Source: Nematostella vectensis
Taxonomy: Eukaryota > Cnidaria > Anthozoa > Actiniaria > Edwardsiidae
Direction: 5' to 3'
Assembly (NCBI RefSeq): GCF_932526225.1
Contig: NC_064044.1
Coordinates: 6,908,747-6,972,746 of the forward strand
DNA length: 64,000 nucleotides
Shown here in pieces: positions 10,080 to 22,000 of this stretch. The translations under genes were made by a program, and so were the position numbers. Positions within the stretch are counted from its first letter, which is position 1. The number at the start of each line of letters is the position of its first letter. The notes beneath the pieces were generated by a model. That model saw only the letters and a list, made by a program, of their open reading frames with translations, did no database searches and was not told the origin of the DNA.

Positions 10080-13000
10080 TTATTCACTCGCTGTCGCGTC
10101 GCCTGACTCTCTCGCCAGTTCTCTCGTCTCGCTGACAAGTTTTTGCCATTCTCCCGTGTCTTCCATGTCAAAGACGCCTTTGGCGAACTGTGCGAACACG
10201 CGGTCCATGTAATTTTGCTCGTGTATCATTACGCCTTCAATAAACCCGATGTGACCGCCGTACGCAGTAAGCACTAGCGTAAACAGAGGGTTGTTCCCGA
10301 TGGTCTTCAGAGGAATTGCTGGGATAAAAAGAAGACAGCAAACTGAATGATAACATAGCACAGCTCCTTTGAGTATTTGTACAAACACAACACAGGGTGG
10401 ATGGGGGTTGTCCGCTGCAGTCAAACAAAGTACCCCCCCCCCCCTTTAGAGTGTAATGGCTTGGTAGGAGGGGAGGAGGGCCGTTCTAACACTTGGTACG
10501 TACCATGAAGGGAAGAGAACGGGTCATCAGCCGAATTCAAACAATGTACCCCCCTCTCTCCTTTTAGTGTGGAATGGCTTAGAATGTGCAATAGAGGAGG
10601 GCAGGGGAGTTCTAACACTTGGTACGTAGCATGAAGGGGAGGGGGAATTAATTGGCCACTGCAGTTAAACAAAGTATCCCCCCCTTTTAGTGTGTAATGG
10701 CTTAGGATGTGTAATGGAGAAGGGGATTCTACTTGGTACGTACCATGAAGGGAAGAGAACGGGTCACCAGGCGAAGTCAAACAATATCCCCCCCCTCTCT
10801 CCTTTTAGTGTGTAATGGCTAAGGATGTGTTCTAGAGGAGGGTAGGTTATAAAACTTGGTACCATGAAGGTGAGAGAATGGGTCATCAGCGGCAGTCAAA
10901 CAAAGTAACCCCCCCTCTTAGTGTGAAATGGCTTAGAATGTGCAATAGAGATAAATAATAAATAATAATAATCTTTATTGAGGAGAGCTTTTTCATTTAA
11001 AATGATTTTCAAAAAGGACCTCGACTTATAAATAATAACAATAATCTATAAAAAATATATGGAAAAAAAATTAAGAGAAAAAAATATATTGTTGATATAT
11101 CGTTACATTAAAAAATACTATGATAAAAAATACCTAGGTTAAAAATTGAGAAATACTGCGTTTAAAAGTACAAATATTTGTGCATCTCTTAATGTCCTGG
11201 CTAAGTGAGTTAAAATCCTTGACTGCATGGTACTCAGTTCTTTGTTTGCCCCAGAGGAGGGCGGGGGAGTTCTAAAACTTGGTACGTAGCATGAAGGGGG
11301 GGGGGGAATGAATTGGCCGCTGCAGTTAAACAAAGTATTCCCCCCCTTTTAGTGTGTAATGGCTTAGGATGTGTTATGGAGAAGGGGGTTCTATTTGGTA
11401 CGTACCATGAAGGGGAGAGAACGGGTCATCAGCCGCAGTCAAACAAAGCACAGGGACCGTGATAGTGTGTAATGGCTTTGTATGAAGTGAAGCCGCATTG
11501 TAGTACTCCTCGTAGTTACTGTAACCAAACGTAGGTGATGTGAAGCGCTCATCAAACTCTCGCACTGTCTTCGCCTGGAAATAACATCATAAAATTGAGA
11601 ATAGATAGTTAGAATAGCTTTCCTATATTACCGCTCATCAAACTCTCGCACTGTCTTCGCCTGGGAATAACATCATAAAATTGAGAATAGAAAGTTAGGA
11701 TAGATTTTCTATCACCTATTGCTGAAAATAGGAAAAAGTGACTGGAAATACGCACATTTAACACATGATTGATGTCGTACAAGTTGTGACGCCCTTGAAA
11801 TACATTAAGATTGCTGAAACAAAACAAAAAAATATTAATTATTCTCTTTAACAATTTGCATTTGAGACAAACACCAAATCAAGAGTTTCAAATGCTGGAT
11901 CATGCCTCATTTTCTTTTAATGCACCAATCCTAAAATAGTCCCCTATTTTTGCTAGGATCATAGTCACACACAAAAATGTGGATACTGCTGCTAACATCC
12001 AAACTGGGTAATGATGTTGTAAAGTAGAACAGTTTTATAGGGTTTAGGAAACAACATGTATAGGATAAAAATTTACCAACGAAGAACATGACCTCCAAAC
12101 AGCTTAGGTTGGGGGTGAAGTACTCTGGCCCCCATTGCCTTCCCCCCCCTTTGGATCTGGCAGTACTACAAACCTTTTCACCATCCTGACTAGATTTCCA
12201 GTCAACCGTCGGTTGAAGAGTAGGAAGTTCAGTGGCTGTTCTAATGAGACAGTAGACTCTGCACAATCCCATGGGATGGATACTACTAGCCCAGCAATAA
12301 GCCCGCAATCAGCATCCTTCATCTCATTTAAATAATTCATCAAAATCATCCTGAAATTTGAGGAAAGGAGAACCATGGGTAATCAGGACTCAGGACTCTC
12401 TCTTAGGTGACATCATAATTTTAAATGGTAATTTTTTTATATGTGCAGACTATGTGAATACCTGCTACTAACCTTCAGAAACTTTTCATAATCTTCTATG
12501 TCCTTTTATATATTTATCCTGACAAGTATTTTTTAGTTTGAAACATAACATATTATATCTTTTAGAGAGCATGATTGTATAAAATTGTGTTTAAAGCATA
12601 ATTCTCTTTAGATATCCATTACAAAAGAAAGCTCTAAATAATGTCTAGTCTAACTACCTCTTATCAGAAACATCTGAGGCCTCTTTCACTTTTCCATGGG
12701 GCCATCTTGTGGAATCATGTAAATGTGATATCTTTGGAGTAATAGGGGGATACTTATCAGATAGTTCTGAGTTCTATGTCTGGACATCCCCCCCCCCCAC
12801 CACCACCACTCACACACACAAAATAATAAAAACTATATAATAATAAAACTATACTTACTATACTCCTTATAATGAATAGATGTATAGAAATGTGCTTACC
12901 CTCCCATAGATATCCCCACAGCTAACACAGGGCACCCAGGGTAAATGCCATGAATGTAGTCAATTACAAACTTCAGGTCTTCTGTGTTTGCTGCACAGAA

Positions 13001-15359
13001 CGTCCGAGGTGTCTAGAGAAAAAAATATATTTTATAAGATGAGACATAGAGAAAGATTCAGGATTTTTTAATAGGGGAGGGGGGGCAGCTCCTAGATCTG
13101 CCCCTTAGACTAGAAAATCTTGTGCAAAAAAAATGACCAATTAATATGCATGAAAAAATTGTAAAATGAATATCAGCTTAAGCTTGCAATTATTTTCATG
13201 GAGTTGGCTGCATTTTGCAGGGGTTAAAATGTTCAGTTTGTATGAACCTTACGAATCAATTGACTTCAAACCAAAGTGATACACCCTGGTAATAAAATGC
13301 GACATGTGCTACCTTTTCAGACAATCATAAATCCTCTTAAGTAATCCCTACCTTAAGCTGTGATGCCCCAAATCCTCTGTGATTAGCTATGATTGTCCTA
13401 TAGCCCAGCTTTTCTCCTTGAAGAACAAGATGTCTGCAGTAACTAGTCTCACTCCCACCTATAATGAGAATAATAATAAGTTATAACATCATCATCGTCA
13501 CCGTCATCATCATCATATCATCATCATCATTACTGTATCATCATCATAAATAAAAATGTTTAACTTTTAGTGAGCACATCTGTTAGTTTGCATGTGACCT
13601 ACAATTTGGAGACTAACTCAATTCACTTACTGTTGCAAATACTGTAGGTACCTATACAGAATTGTCCTGTCAGTTTTGAATAGTGTCTTTAATCTTATGT
13701 GTTTTTATTTACAGGCTTTCTATATTTTCCTGTCTAAATTAGGGTCAAAAGTTAGGGCATCTAATGGGACCCAATCAATCTTAGGCCAAAACACCCTCTT
13801 GCCTCTAATGTAATGTGGGGCTGTATACCTGTTAGTCCAGGAAGAACAAGCACTGTGGGACGTCGGAGTGGATTGGTATAATGGCTGTTTTCATGGTCAA
13901 ACCAATCGAGACACATGATGCCACCGTCGGGAGTATCCAGAGTCTCCCTGGAAACATAAATCAATTCTATTGCCACATTTCTAGCATGGGCTAGTGGGGG
14001 AGGGGAAGGGGGCTTGAACATTACTGTCTAACAACATGACCAAATTTTGTGGAAAAGCTTTGTTACTGGTGAATCCTAATGTTTTTGAATAGTTTTGTGC
14101 ATGATGTTTCAATTTTAAAACAGGCTTGTTTTGATTAGAATGTATCTTGTTTCTCGCTTGCTGGTTGGCTGCTGTTTCGAATGTTTCTATTTTTTTTTCT
14201 AAAATAATTTTTATTTTTCGGGCCAATCACTGAGTGAGAATCAAGACAACTTAAACCCTGAAAAAATGTGGCAAAATGTCAAGCTGCAGTGGTGGGTATG
14301 TATGGTATCAGTCGACGTGAATACAGTATGTATATGTTTTGCAGATACTTTTTGGGCTAGCAAATGCCAATCAAATAAGAGTCATAAATAGCTATAAATG
14401 ACAAATTAGTTGGAAGTAGACACCACCCCCCCACCCCCCTCAACTCCCAAAAATGTGACATCTTTTCTTTCACCAGCAAAATAAATGCACACAAATGACA
14501 CCAAGAACGCAGATTCATTTGTGCATATTGCTCGCTAGTGGTAATTTCTTTGAAAGAAATGATAGAAATCGTATGATGTCATGCCATATTGAAATGTCAA
14601 GGGTCGATCTATTTCGAGACAATAAAAACTGTTGAAGCGTGTGTATTTTGCAGCATTGAAAAATCACCATAATTGCCAAACCATTACTCATTTTTTATAC
14701 GTATTATTAAGACACTATCACGAAATCTTATCCAAATAGAAACTGAAAATAATACAGCGTCATATCCTATTTGTAGCTGTGTTTCAAGCTCCGTGTACAA
14801 GAATAAATAAATTTGTGGAGGTCCACAAAAAAAATATATATAACATGAGAAATATGGACACAGACAAATGAAGAATAGATGACGACGAGGGATGATTACT
14901 ATCGAGATTTCATTAGTGACGAGGACTAGAGGCCGAAAGAGCGAGAGAAATAAACAGAGAAAGAATATGCCCGGCGATTTCTTGTGTGCATATAAATAAT
15001 ATATACATGACTGAGTGATAATTTGAGCATATTCGTCATCAAACCTGAGTTTCATGGTTAAAGAAATAGATTTGATCGTATACTCGCCTTCTGAATGGAA
15101 CTGGAGGTCTGGATCGTAACAAAGCCCTAACGACAGTTTGTGCATGGGCTCCAAAACACCAGATCGTTGGCCAGTAATAATCGGATAACACTGCACACTC
15201 ATTCTGAAGAAATCGCCGAAATGGGCCATCTTTACCGAAAATCTTTGGCTTCTGCACCACATGCAAAAAATAATAGGCAAGGTAAAACCCTGAGAAGGTC
15301 CCTAGGAATGGTAACCATTGCCATTGGTACAAAATTCGCAAGAATTCGGCCAGCGACAT
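10080..15359 (-). CDS. ABHD3: ABHD1/ABHD3-type alpha/beta hydrolase (phospholipase), 8 exons, complete
   Basis: Exons in transcript order: 15359-15088, 13947-13829, 13458-13352, 13012-12900, 12350-12174, 11813-11756, 11574-11406, 10318-10080. Phases agree throughout and give 417 codons, close to vertebrate ABHD3. An N-terminal hydrophobic anchor (about residues 14-35) precedes the hydrolase fold. The nucleophile elbow GISMGG (Ser201), the acid in [10 protein letters not shown] (Asp331 or 332) and the histidine in YGGHIGF (His361) are all present. Other family blocks are [24 protein letters not shown] and REFDERFTS. Vertebrate ABHD3 is a membrane lipase acting on medium-chain and oxidised phospholipids; the same role here is inferred from the family. 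Intron 1 must use a GC donor (AGAAG-GCGAGT) to keep frame and homology. Intron 7 is filled with broken copies of the exon 7 end. ABHD1 and ABHD3 cannot be separated from this reading. Confidence 0.93.
10385..11405. repeat. Tandem array of copied exon 7 ends (decoy 5' splice sites) in ABHD intron 7
   Basis: About six diverged units of roughly 115-120 bp repeat the last ~45 bases of ABHD exon 7 with its donor and the following intron. Copies of the exon end lie near 10400, 10500, 10630, 10745, 10865 and 11290, and the genuine one ends at 11406. Each shows, on the minus strand, a variant of CTGATGACCCGTTCTC...CTTCATG-GTACG followed by a C-rich stretch and TTTAGTGTGTAATGGC on the plus strand. Several keep the GT donor. 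None carries the upstream part of the exon or a 3' splice site. Confidence 0.88.
10951..11255 (-). mobile_element. 3' fragment of a non-LTR retrotransposon with (AAT)n tail
   Basis: Read on the minus strand, the block ends in CAATAAAGATTATTATTATT followed by an AAT/AAAT tail, typical of LINE 3' ends. It interrupts one unit of the exon 7 array; the unit resumes at GAGGAGGGCGGGGGAG. Short AGAG matches flank it, possibly a target duplication. It is strongly 5'-truncated and no reverse transcriptase domain remains. Confidence 0.7.
11620..11700. repeat. Duplicated exon 7 start and 3' splice site
   Basis: About 75 bp covering the first ~25 bases of ABHD exon 7 and its upstream intron (11547-11620) is repeated directly upstream in transcription. 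The copy reads CTCATCAAACTCTCGCACTG and then CTTCGCCTGGGAATAAC, against CCTGGAAATAAC in the genuine site, so its acceptor reads TTCCCAG. The copied exon start has no donor of its own nearby. Confidence 0.88.
11961..12681. repeat. Segmental duplication, copy 2 (pairs with 1-994)
   Basis: This block is part of the ABHD1/3 gene: exon 5 and part of intron 4. It matches copy 1 closely but lacks about 250 bp. It ends at AACATCTGAGGCC (12669-12681), after which the two regions diverge abruptly. It contains ATGTCTAGTCTAACTACCTC, the same start codon and codons that open the ORF at 954, but here the frame is not continued by the rest of that protein. Confidence 0.93.
12785..12840. repeat. C-rich and CAC/AC simple repeats in ABHD intron 4
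   Basis: A poly(C) run followed by CCACCACCACC and CACACACAC. Similar low-complexity tracts (CATCAT at about 13490-13545) occur in intron 3. Confidence 0.8.
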
Positions 15360-15700
15360 CTTTGTTTTTACACCAGGAAATGTAAACTTTAGTGCTCCCC
15401 GGAGAGTACCGGGGGTACCTGGGGGTCAAGTTTGGGCAATCGATACCTCGACGGAAACAGTTACTCGGAGGGAAAAAGATCGGAGCAACGAATAGGAACT
15501 TTTTCAAGGCACCTCAATCTCTACCAGCAAAAGAGATTGGTAGATGAAATAATTTCATTTGCGCCTGATACCTTTCATAATTTCCTGGGTTCTCGGGAAG
15601 GGCTGGAGGGGAGGTCATTTATATCTTTAGAACCACAGGTAGCCAGTGGGAGCCCGGGCAGCGAGAGGCTTATGCCTGGAGTACTGGAGTAGGAATGCAT

Positions 15701-15736
<36 letters not shown>

Positions 15737-17500
15737 GATTTACGCTAATAGAAAAATTAAAAAGAAAACAGACCTTTTGAGTTTTCCTAAAATGAAGTCT
15801 TGGACACTATATCACAAGCTCTGTTGTTTTATTTTCCACAGGACGAACATGCACATATCTCCCTTACTGTGACAGATGTAGATTCAGTCTACCTGTGTTG
15901 GAACCTTATCGGTAGGTAATACGACCTTGTTTAATGTCTTCTTATAGTCAAAAAAACAAGGGAAAATAAATTTATTTTCTGTCTATCGTTTCGTTCTACA
16001 CTTTTGGTTTGTTGTGGACTTTCTCACATAATGTTTTAGATAGTTATCTATCACTGATGTTAGCTGTTTCATTCCCTAAACGAGGCAACCGAACTTGAAC
16101 ATTTTCGAGCATTTGAACAACAGCAAAATACTTCGAGCAATCAGGATTATTTTCTTTAGAATGGGCCGTTTCTTAGCCTACGTGTAGTCGCGAAATAAAT
16201 CTTCTACACGTAGGCTAGTCGTTTTCGAGATTATTGAGTTAGAGGACGAGTACGAAAGCAAGAAAGCAAGGCTTTGTACGAAGCTAGGTACCTAGTCGAA
16301 GGGTTTAAAATACGGTAGTTTGGTGAGAAAACTATACTGCAGAAATTTCAATAAGGCTGCAGGCCAACCGACCTGTACCATAAGCCTCGATTTCGTGTTT
16401 GAATCCGATTATGATAATCTAGGAAACGGTATAGAAGTCGAGAATGTGAGTACAAAATTGCATACAAGCTGCAAATTTAATTTGCGAATTTTGCGAACCG
16501 AATGATAGTGCAGGAACAATCAAAGCGTGCATATACAAGATCACTAAATTATACATTTGCGGCGTCCCCCGCGCTAAGGTAGAACTGGTTTAAAACGCTC
16601 TATAGCAGGGAGTGGGGCAATGGGGGCACGTGCCCCCCACAATTTTAAAAATATAAAGAAATGACCAGAAGGGCGTGGCCGCGCCCCCAAAATTTTCTTG
16701 ATGTTTCTGTATTGTCTCCCCATCCCCCCCCCACCCCACCCCCTTGGTTTGAGGCATCTTCTTCACTAAGCTAGAACTGGGTTGAAAGGCGTTGCCTAGA
16801 CCAGGCTATAACTGATGCAGGGGATCTATTGGTTTGAGGCTTCCCCAGCTTGACATATACCCCACGCTGCTGCACTCATGCCTCGCAAAAATAGTAACAA
16901 GCTTCCTTCATTGAGCTGATTGACTTTTTCTGAAAAGAAAACAATGCATTTAAAATTATTCCTGTGATACCGAGGGACCAACTGAACAGTATAATTCATG
17001 CACTTACCAGGGGCAATCAACTTTCCCAAATCCTGGTACTATATAGATGTCACGGCGTTTCCTAGGTTCAGGCTATTTTTAGACGCGCGGATGAGCAGAT
17101 CAGATTCGACCTTTCTGTTGACGTTTTGGCTGAGCTCAACTGCACGCGCATTCTCTAGCTATGTTCTCTCTAAGGTATTTTGACTTTTGTTGCTGTCTTC
17201 TTTTATATGATCTTTTATATTTATTTTGGTAAACAAACAAAACCGACGGATGATGGATAAAAATAATATTCTTCCTAACTGCAATTTGCGCGCGTGCAGC
17301 CTCACGTCACCCGCGCGCGCGACCAATGTCAGAGCGCGCGTCTAAAAATGGCCTGATCCTCGGAAAAGCCGTGACACTTATATAATAGAGATGATTGCCC
17401 CTACTTATGATCCCCTGCACTAACTCAATCAGAAATTGGGAAAGTGGAAATTCACTCATAGCGGAGCAGACCCCCCAGACCTAAAAAAAAGTGGTATATA
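15360..17500. other. Intergenic between ABHD1/3 and the HAD-APH gene; no gene supported
   Basis: This holds the ABHD upstream region, the poly(G) tract and, near 16600-16740, a C/G-rich repeat (GGGGCACGTGCCCCCC, GGGCGTGGCC) of the same family as 22381-22560. The downstream exons of the HAD-APH gene should lie here or in the satellite to the right, but I could not identify them. A 70-bp plus-strand segment at 15842-15911 is bounded by AG and GT but has no partner exon. Confidence 0.5.
15701..15735. repeat. Poly(G) tract of 35
   Basis: An uninterrupted run of 35 G on the plus strand, about 340 bp upstream of the ABHD start codon. It is a strong G-quadruplex candidate near the likely promoter. 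The exact length may be affected by sequencing or assembly. Confidence 0.92.
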
Positions 17501-17529
17501 AAACAAATATGGTAACAAATATTGATAAC

Positions 17530-18730
17530 CCATCGACTCGAGTTTTCGTGACGCGATGTCCGTCCGTCCGACCGTCGGTTCGTCCCTTAAAAGCATCGTA
17601 TGACAACCAAACTTGGCAGGTGTCACGCATTTGCAAGGGAGGTGCAAAACTGTGGTGGCGGATTTGTGACGTCATCGATGACGTAAACTAGAAGCAAAAA
17701 TATGCTGACGTCACAAAAATAAAAAAAAAATTTATATTTCACGGAGGAAAATTATATGGCAACCAAACTCAGTAGTTTTGGTTGGTCACGTGATGACCAA
17801 CCAATGACGTCAGCATATTTTGCTGACGTCGTCAAAATAGAAAAACATCCATATCTCGTGAATGAAACATTGTATAACAACCAAACTTGGTAGGTGTCAT
17901 GTATGTATCAAGGGCGGTGCCAAGATATGGTCACGTGTTGCGTGACGTCATCGATGACGTCACTTTAAGAAAAAATATCCCGATGTCATATATATATATA
18001 TTCATATCTCCTAAAGGAAACATCATATGACAATCAAACTTGGTATGTGTCATGTATGTGTCAAGGGGGGTGCACCATGTGATTGTGATGTCATTGATGA
18101 CGTCACTAGAAGCAAAAAATATGCTGACGTCATCAAAATACAAAATATTTATATATTCACGAAGGAAAAATCGTATGGCAACCAAACTCGGTAGGTGTAA
18201 TGTAGGTGTCAAGGGGGATGCAACAATATGATTCACCATGTAATATAACATATATTTTTTGACGTCCTCTGTGACCTCACTTGAAGCAAAAAAATTGGAT
18301 TAGAAGCAAAAGCATTCATACCTCTTGCAAGAAACATTGTTTCAAAACCAAACTTGGTAGGTGTTATGCTTGTGTTAGGTGCAAAAAATATGACAAATAT
18401 ATCACATGATTTGTCTTCGAGGACGTCACTAAAAGCAAAACTATTACGATTTCATTTAAGAACAAAAATATCCATATTTCATGAGCAAAATATCATATAA
18501 CAACCAATCTTGGTATGTGTCAAGGGGTGCACCAATATGGTCACGTGATTGTGACGTCTTTAAGCGACGTCATCAAACTGACGTCACTAGAAGCAAACAT
18601 ATGCTGACGTCATCAAAATAAAAGAAATATTTATATTTCATTACGAGAATCATCGTGTGACAACAAAACTCGGTAGGTGTGATATGTATGTTTCAAGTGG
18701 GGTGCAAGGAGGTGGTCACGTGACACCCGG
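17530..18730. repeat. Satellite array of ~150-bp units rich in TGACGTCA
   Basis: About eight diverged units share CAACCAAACTTGGTAGGTGT, then a TCAAGGGGGGTGCA-like stretch, GGTCACGTGA, GTGACGTCATCGATGACGTC, ACTAGAAGCAAAAATATGC and TGACGTCATCAAAATA. The CAACCAAACT box recurs at about 17602, 17758, 17878, 18032, 18178, 18345, 18500 and 18661. One unit is interrupted by an inverted segment (TTGGTTGGTCACGTGATGAC). Several CREB/ATF-type palindromes occur per unit. No coding function is seen. Confidence 0.9.
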
Positions 18731-19092
18731 GGGTAGAGGCTCCCCAGAAAAGTAGACGGGGGTGATCGTCCTATCGTTTAGGGTGTAAAATTTCGACCAA
18801 CTGCTTAGTGGGCGTTGAAGATTTCCGATTCTGCTATCTCTTCTTGTATAAAATTCAACCAACTGCTATTCCTCAGGGGGTGTTTAACCACACCGATTTT
18901 GCTTTCTCTCTAAGGTGTAATAATTCCTTCGACCACACCCAATTTGCTATCTTTTAGGGGTAAGAATTGCTTTTGACCGCACCCAAAGACATGAACCCAC
19001 ACACTGCACCACACAAGCTGTACCTAGGGATCATTTGCACAGTGAGTCAGTGAGTTAACATCTTATATACACAAGTCATGGCTAACACTCAC
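18731..19092. other. Short diverged repeats, no gene seen
   Basis: A loosely repeated motif (TTCGACCA... CTGCTAT/CACACC) occurs three or four times between 18790 and 18990. No exon was recognised here, although the 3' end of the HAD-APH gene should be near. Confidence 0.45.
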
Positions 19093-22000
19093 CGCTGCCT
19101 TTTTGCTGTTGTTTCAGTGTTGGCAACACGGCTGAGATAGACGAGATAAAAAAGAAGAAGCCGGTTGCCATGTAGAAGTGCCACTTGTGCCGCAAGGGCT
19201 TCTGGGATCGCACGAGGTAGTCTTGTAGAAGTTCTACTTGGGTTGGTATTCCAAGGGACTTCAGATCCATCTTCAACAACGCTTGCAACGGAAATAATTG
19301 TGTATTATTGTGATTATGTTGACCAGGCACTCATCTGTATAATTGTTTAAATTAAAAAGATGCAATGATCTATTTGTAAGAAAATTGACTAGGGATTAAA
19401 CTTTGTATTCAATACACACATTTTCTGCTATAATCGCCATAAGTTTCTTTTTTTTACTCTCTGGGTGATTGGGGGGTGGTGGGGTATGACAGTCGCATGT
19501 CTAATGTAAAAGAGAAATTTGCACATCTAGTTTGCGCATGCGCCATACCAAAGTCAAAACTCAATCTAGTTCCCAGAACCCACGTACCTTTGTGCCAGCG
19601 GCAAGGTACAAGGCTCTGGGATAATCAAGTTCTTCACCAACAGAATCCGTTGGTTCCGGTTTTACTGCGCATGTCCAAAGAAAATAGCAACCTGATAGAA
19701 CAGAGTTGATGTCCCTTGCCGCTGGCACACAGGTACGTGGGCTCTGGTAACGAGATTGAGTCAAAAATCGGCTGAAATATGACCAAGATTGCCTTAAACA
19801 TGTATTTAGGATTCTTCCTCCTTTCCTTAATGACGTATTTTTTAGTGAATCGTGGCCCACGGTCAGGTCATTGCCTCTTAACTTATAAAAAAGGACATTA
19901 CGACAGAACAAACAAATGGCATGAAATTTTCCAATTCTCAATATATAAGCTCAAGATTCCGCATACAAGGGGTTCCTCTGACCAAAAGCTTAATTCCAAA
20001 TTTTAAAGAAATTTAGACGATATGTAATTTAGATATTAGCGAGCAAAGTTGGCTTAATTTCTGATCAGAGCCCGACTTCTAAAAACGAGGAGAATTCATA
20101 CTTTGAACATTTGAAAATTGCACTTCAAGCCTCATATCTCGAAGACGAATCCATTAGAAAAAAATACTTTTTGATATGTTGGTTTACATAACATAAGGAA
20201 CCTCTATGCAAAAATTCAAGCTTACTGAAGTTAACCAGACCTTATTTTGGAAAAACTTGCCATTTTTTGCTCTGGATTATATGAGCTAACTTACGGGGAA
20301 CTGGCCTTGTGGTTCGGCTGTTTGGGAATGCATAGGGTGGTCCACACAGGTAGCCCAGATCATAAAATTGGTCTCCAAGCGTTGTATATTCCCAATCCAA
20401 GATGGCGACTACTTCCGGTTTGCTCTCATGGAACACCATATTGTTCATCCTAGGTTGGAAAAGATAACATGGAGATAAACCAACTCATACCCACTATAGA
20501 TAGGAATCTGGACCCGCATCTTCTTCCCACAACCAAAAGCAGTAAGGCGCGTTTGGCAAAAAGGTATTTTGTGAGTACAAGCAAAAACTCCGAGAATCTG
20601 GAGGTAGCCTGCGAGCTGGTTCTTATGTGTGTTTGTCGTTGCCCACGATGCTCAGGAATTCCGACTCCCAGCCAACCAGCAGGCTAATCAGGCTTTGGCT
20701 TAGAATTGCGAGCAATCTATAATCAAAAACTCGAGCATGTGAGCACTTGATGAAGGTGGGCGAGCAGGCAAGCATTGCTCTTTATCGGCAAGCAAATCCA
20801 AATTTCAAGCTGTGGTTGTTGTTTAGTCATGCGGAACGCAGTTTTAGACGTGCTCGGCCTGTCTGTTTTGTTTTTCTTATTTTCTTTTAGCTTAAAAGCT
20901 ACCTCTCGGATAACACGCTATCCGAACAGTAACTCCGTACGACCAGTAAATAATGTCCAGCAAAATCCGGGACGTTTAGATACCCTGCCAAGCTCTGTTC
21001 CTGCTGCCCTTGCTTAATCGTGCTAACCTGTAGTCCCCATGCACTAGTACCAGGCTCTCCTCATTTGGCTGGTTCTCTTCCCGTTGAAGCCATTCTATCA
21101 GGCGATCTGCATCTTCTATAGGGGTGTCGTTGACGTTTCTGTACTGTTGCACATAGGTGTCGATAAACCGACGATAGAAATTATCTAAACATAGCAACAT
21201 CACGGGAAAACAAATAATATTTCAACCATGGTCCTAGTTCAAATACGAACTAAAATTAAACGAGATTTGCCTTAGGCAACGGCCAGAAAGTTTGGATTGG
21301 GGAACAAAGTAGCCGAAAAAACCCGGGATTTCCAATCCCTTATGACCCTTCCTAAAGTAAAAAAAAGGAACCCAAAAAGTATGTTTAGTAGATGTACCCC
21401 CTTCCCCAAGCTTGGGCCACACCCCTAAATAAATATGCCACATACTTCGCTCGCTCAAATCACCCAGACCGACAGCATCAACATCAACTTGGTGTAACTT
21501 GTTCAGTGTGTCTGTCATTGCCAAGAATACTGCCTTAGAGAGAAAAACAACACAAGCTTGTGTCCGCGTTTTCTTAATAAATCGTGGAAAAAACCCAAAT
21601 GATGAAATCCCAAATAATTGATATGATCTCTATACTTTATTCATTTCTATTGCTGTTGTTAATGATTATAAGGGTGATGTTGATAAGGATAAATGATGAT
21701 GATGATGACGACGACGATGATGATGATAATAATATGACGGTGAAAATGATAATGGTGGCAGTGGTGGTGCTCATCAATGATGATGATGATGATATGGTCT
21801 AGGTATTGATTGTGATTATAGCGATGACGATGGTGATGATGATTGATAGTTGTGGTGTGGCGTGGATTATGATGATAATGGTGGTAAGGAAAGGAAAAAG
21901 GAAAAAGGCCCTGTGCAAGGTTATTGATCTATCCATACCAAGGTTATTGATCTATCCATACCAAGGTTATTGATCTATCCATACCAAGGTTATTGATCTA

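Noticed and set aside
15842-15911. Plus-strand 70-bp exon-like segment between CCACAG and GTAGGT
   Set aside because: Good splice-like borders, but no partner exon, no recognisable peptide and it lies close to the ABHD promoter.
15360-19092. Acyl-CoA dehydrogenase exons expected after the HAD-APH exons
   Set aside because: I looked for family motifs on the minus strand and found none; not annotated.
21584-21802. 72-codon Asp-rich frame
   Set aside because: Simple (GAT)n repeat in an intron.
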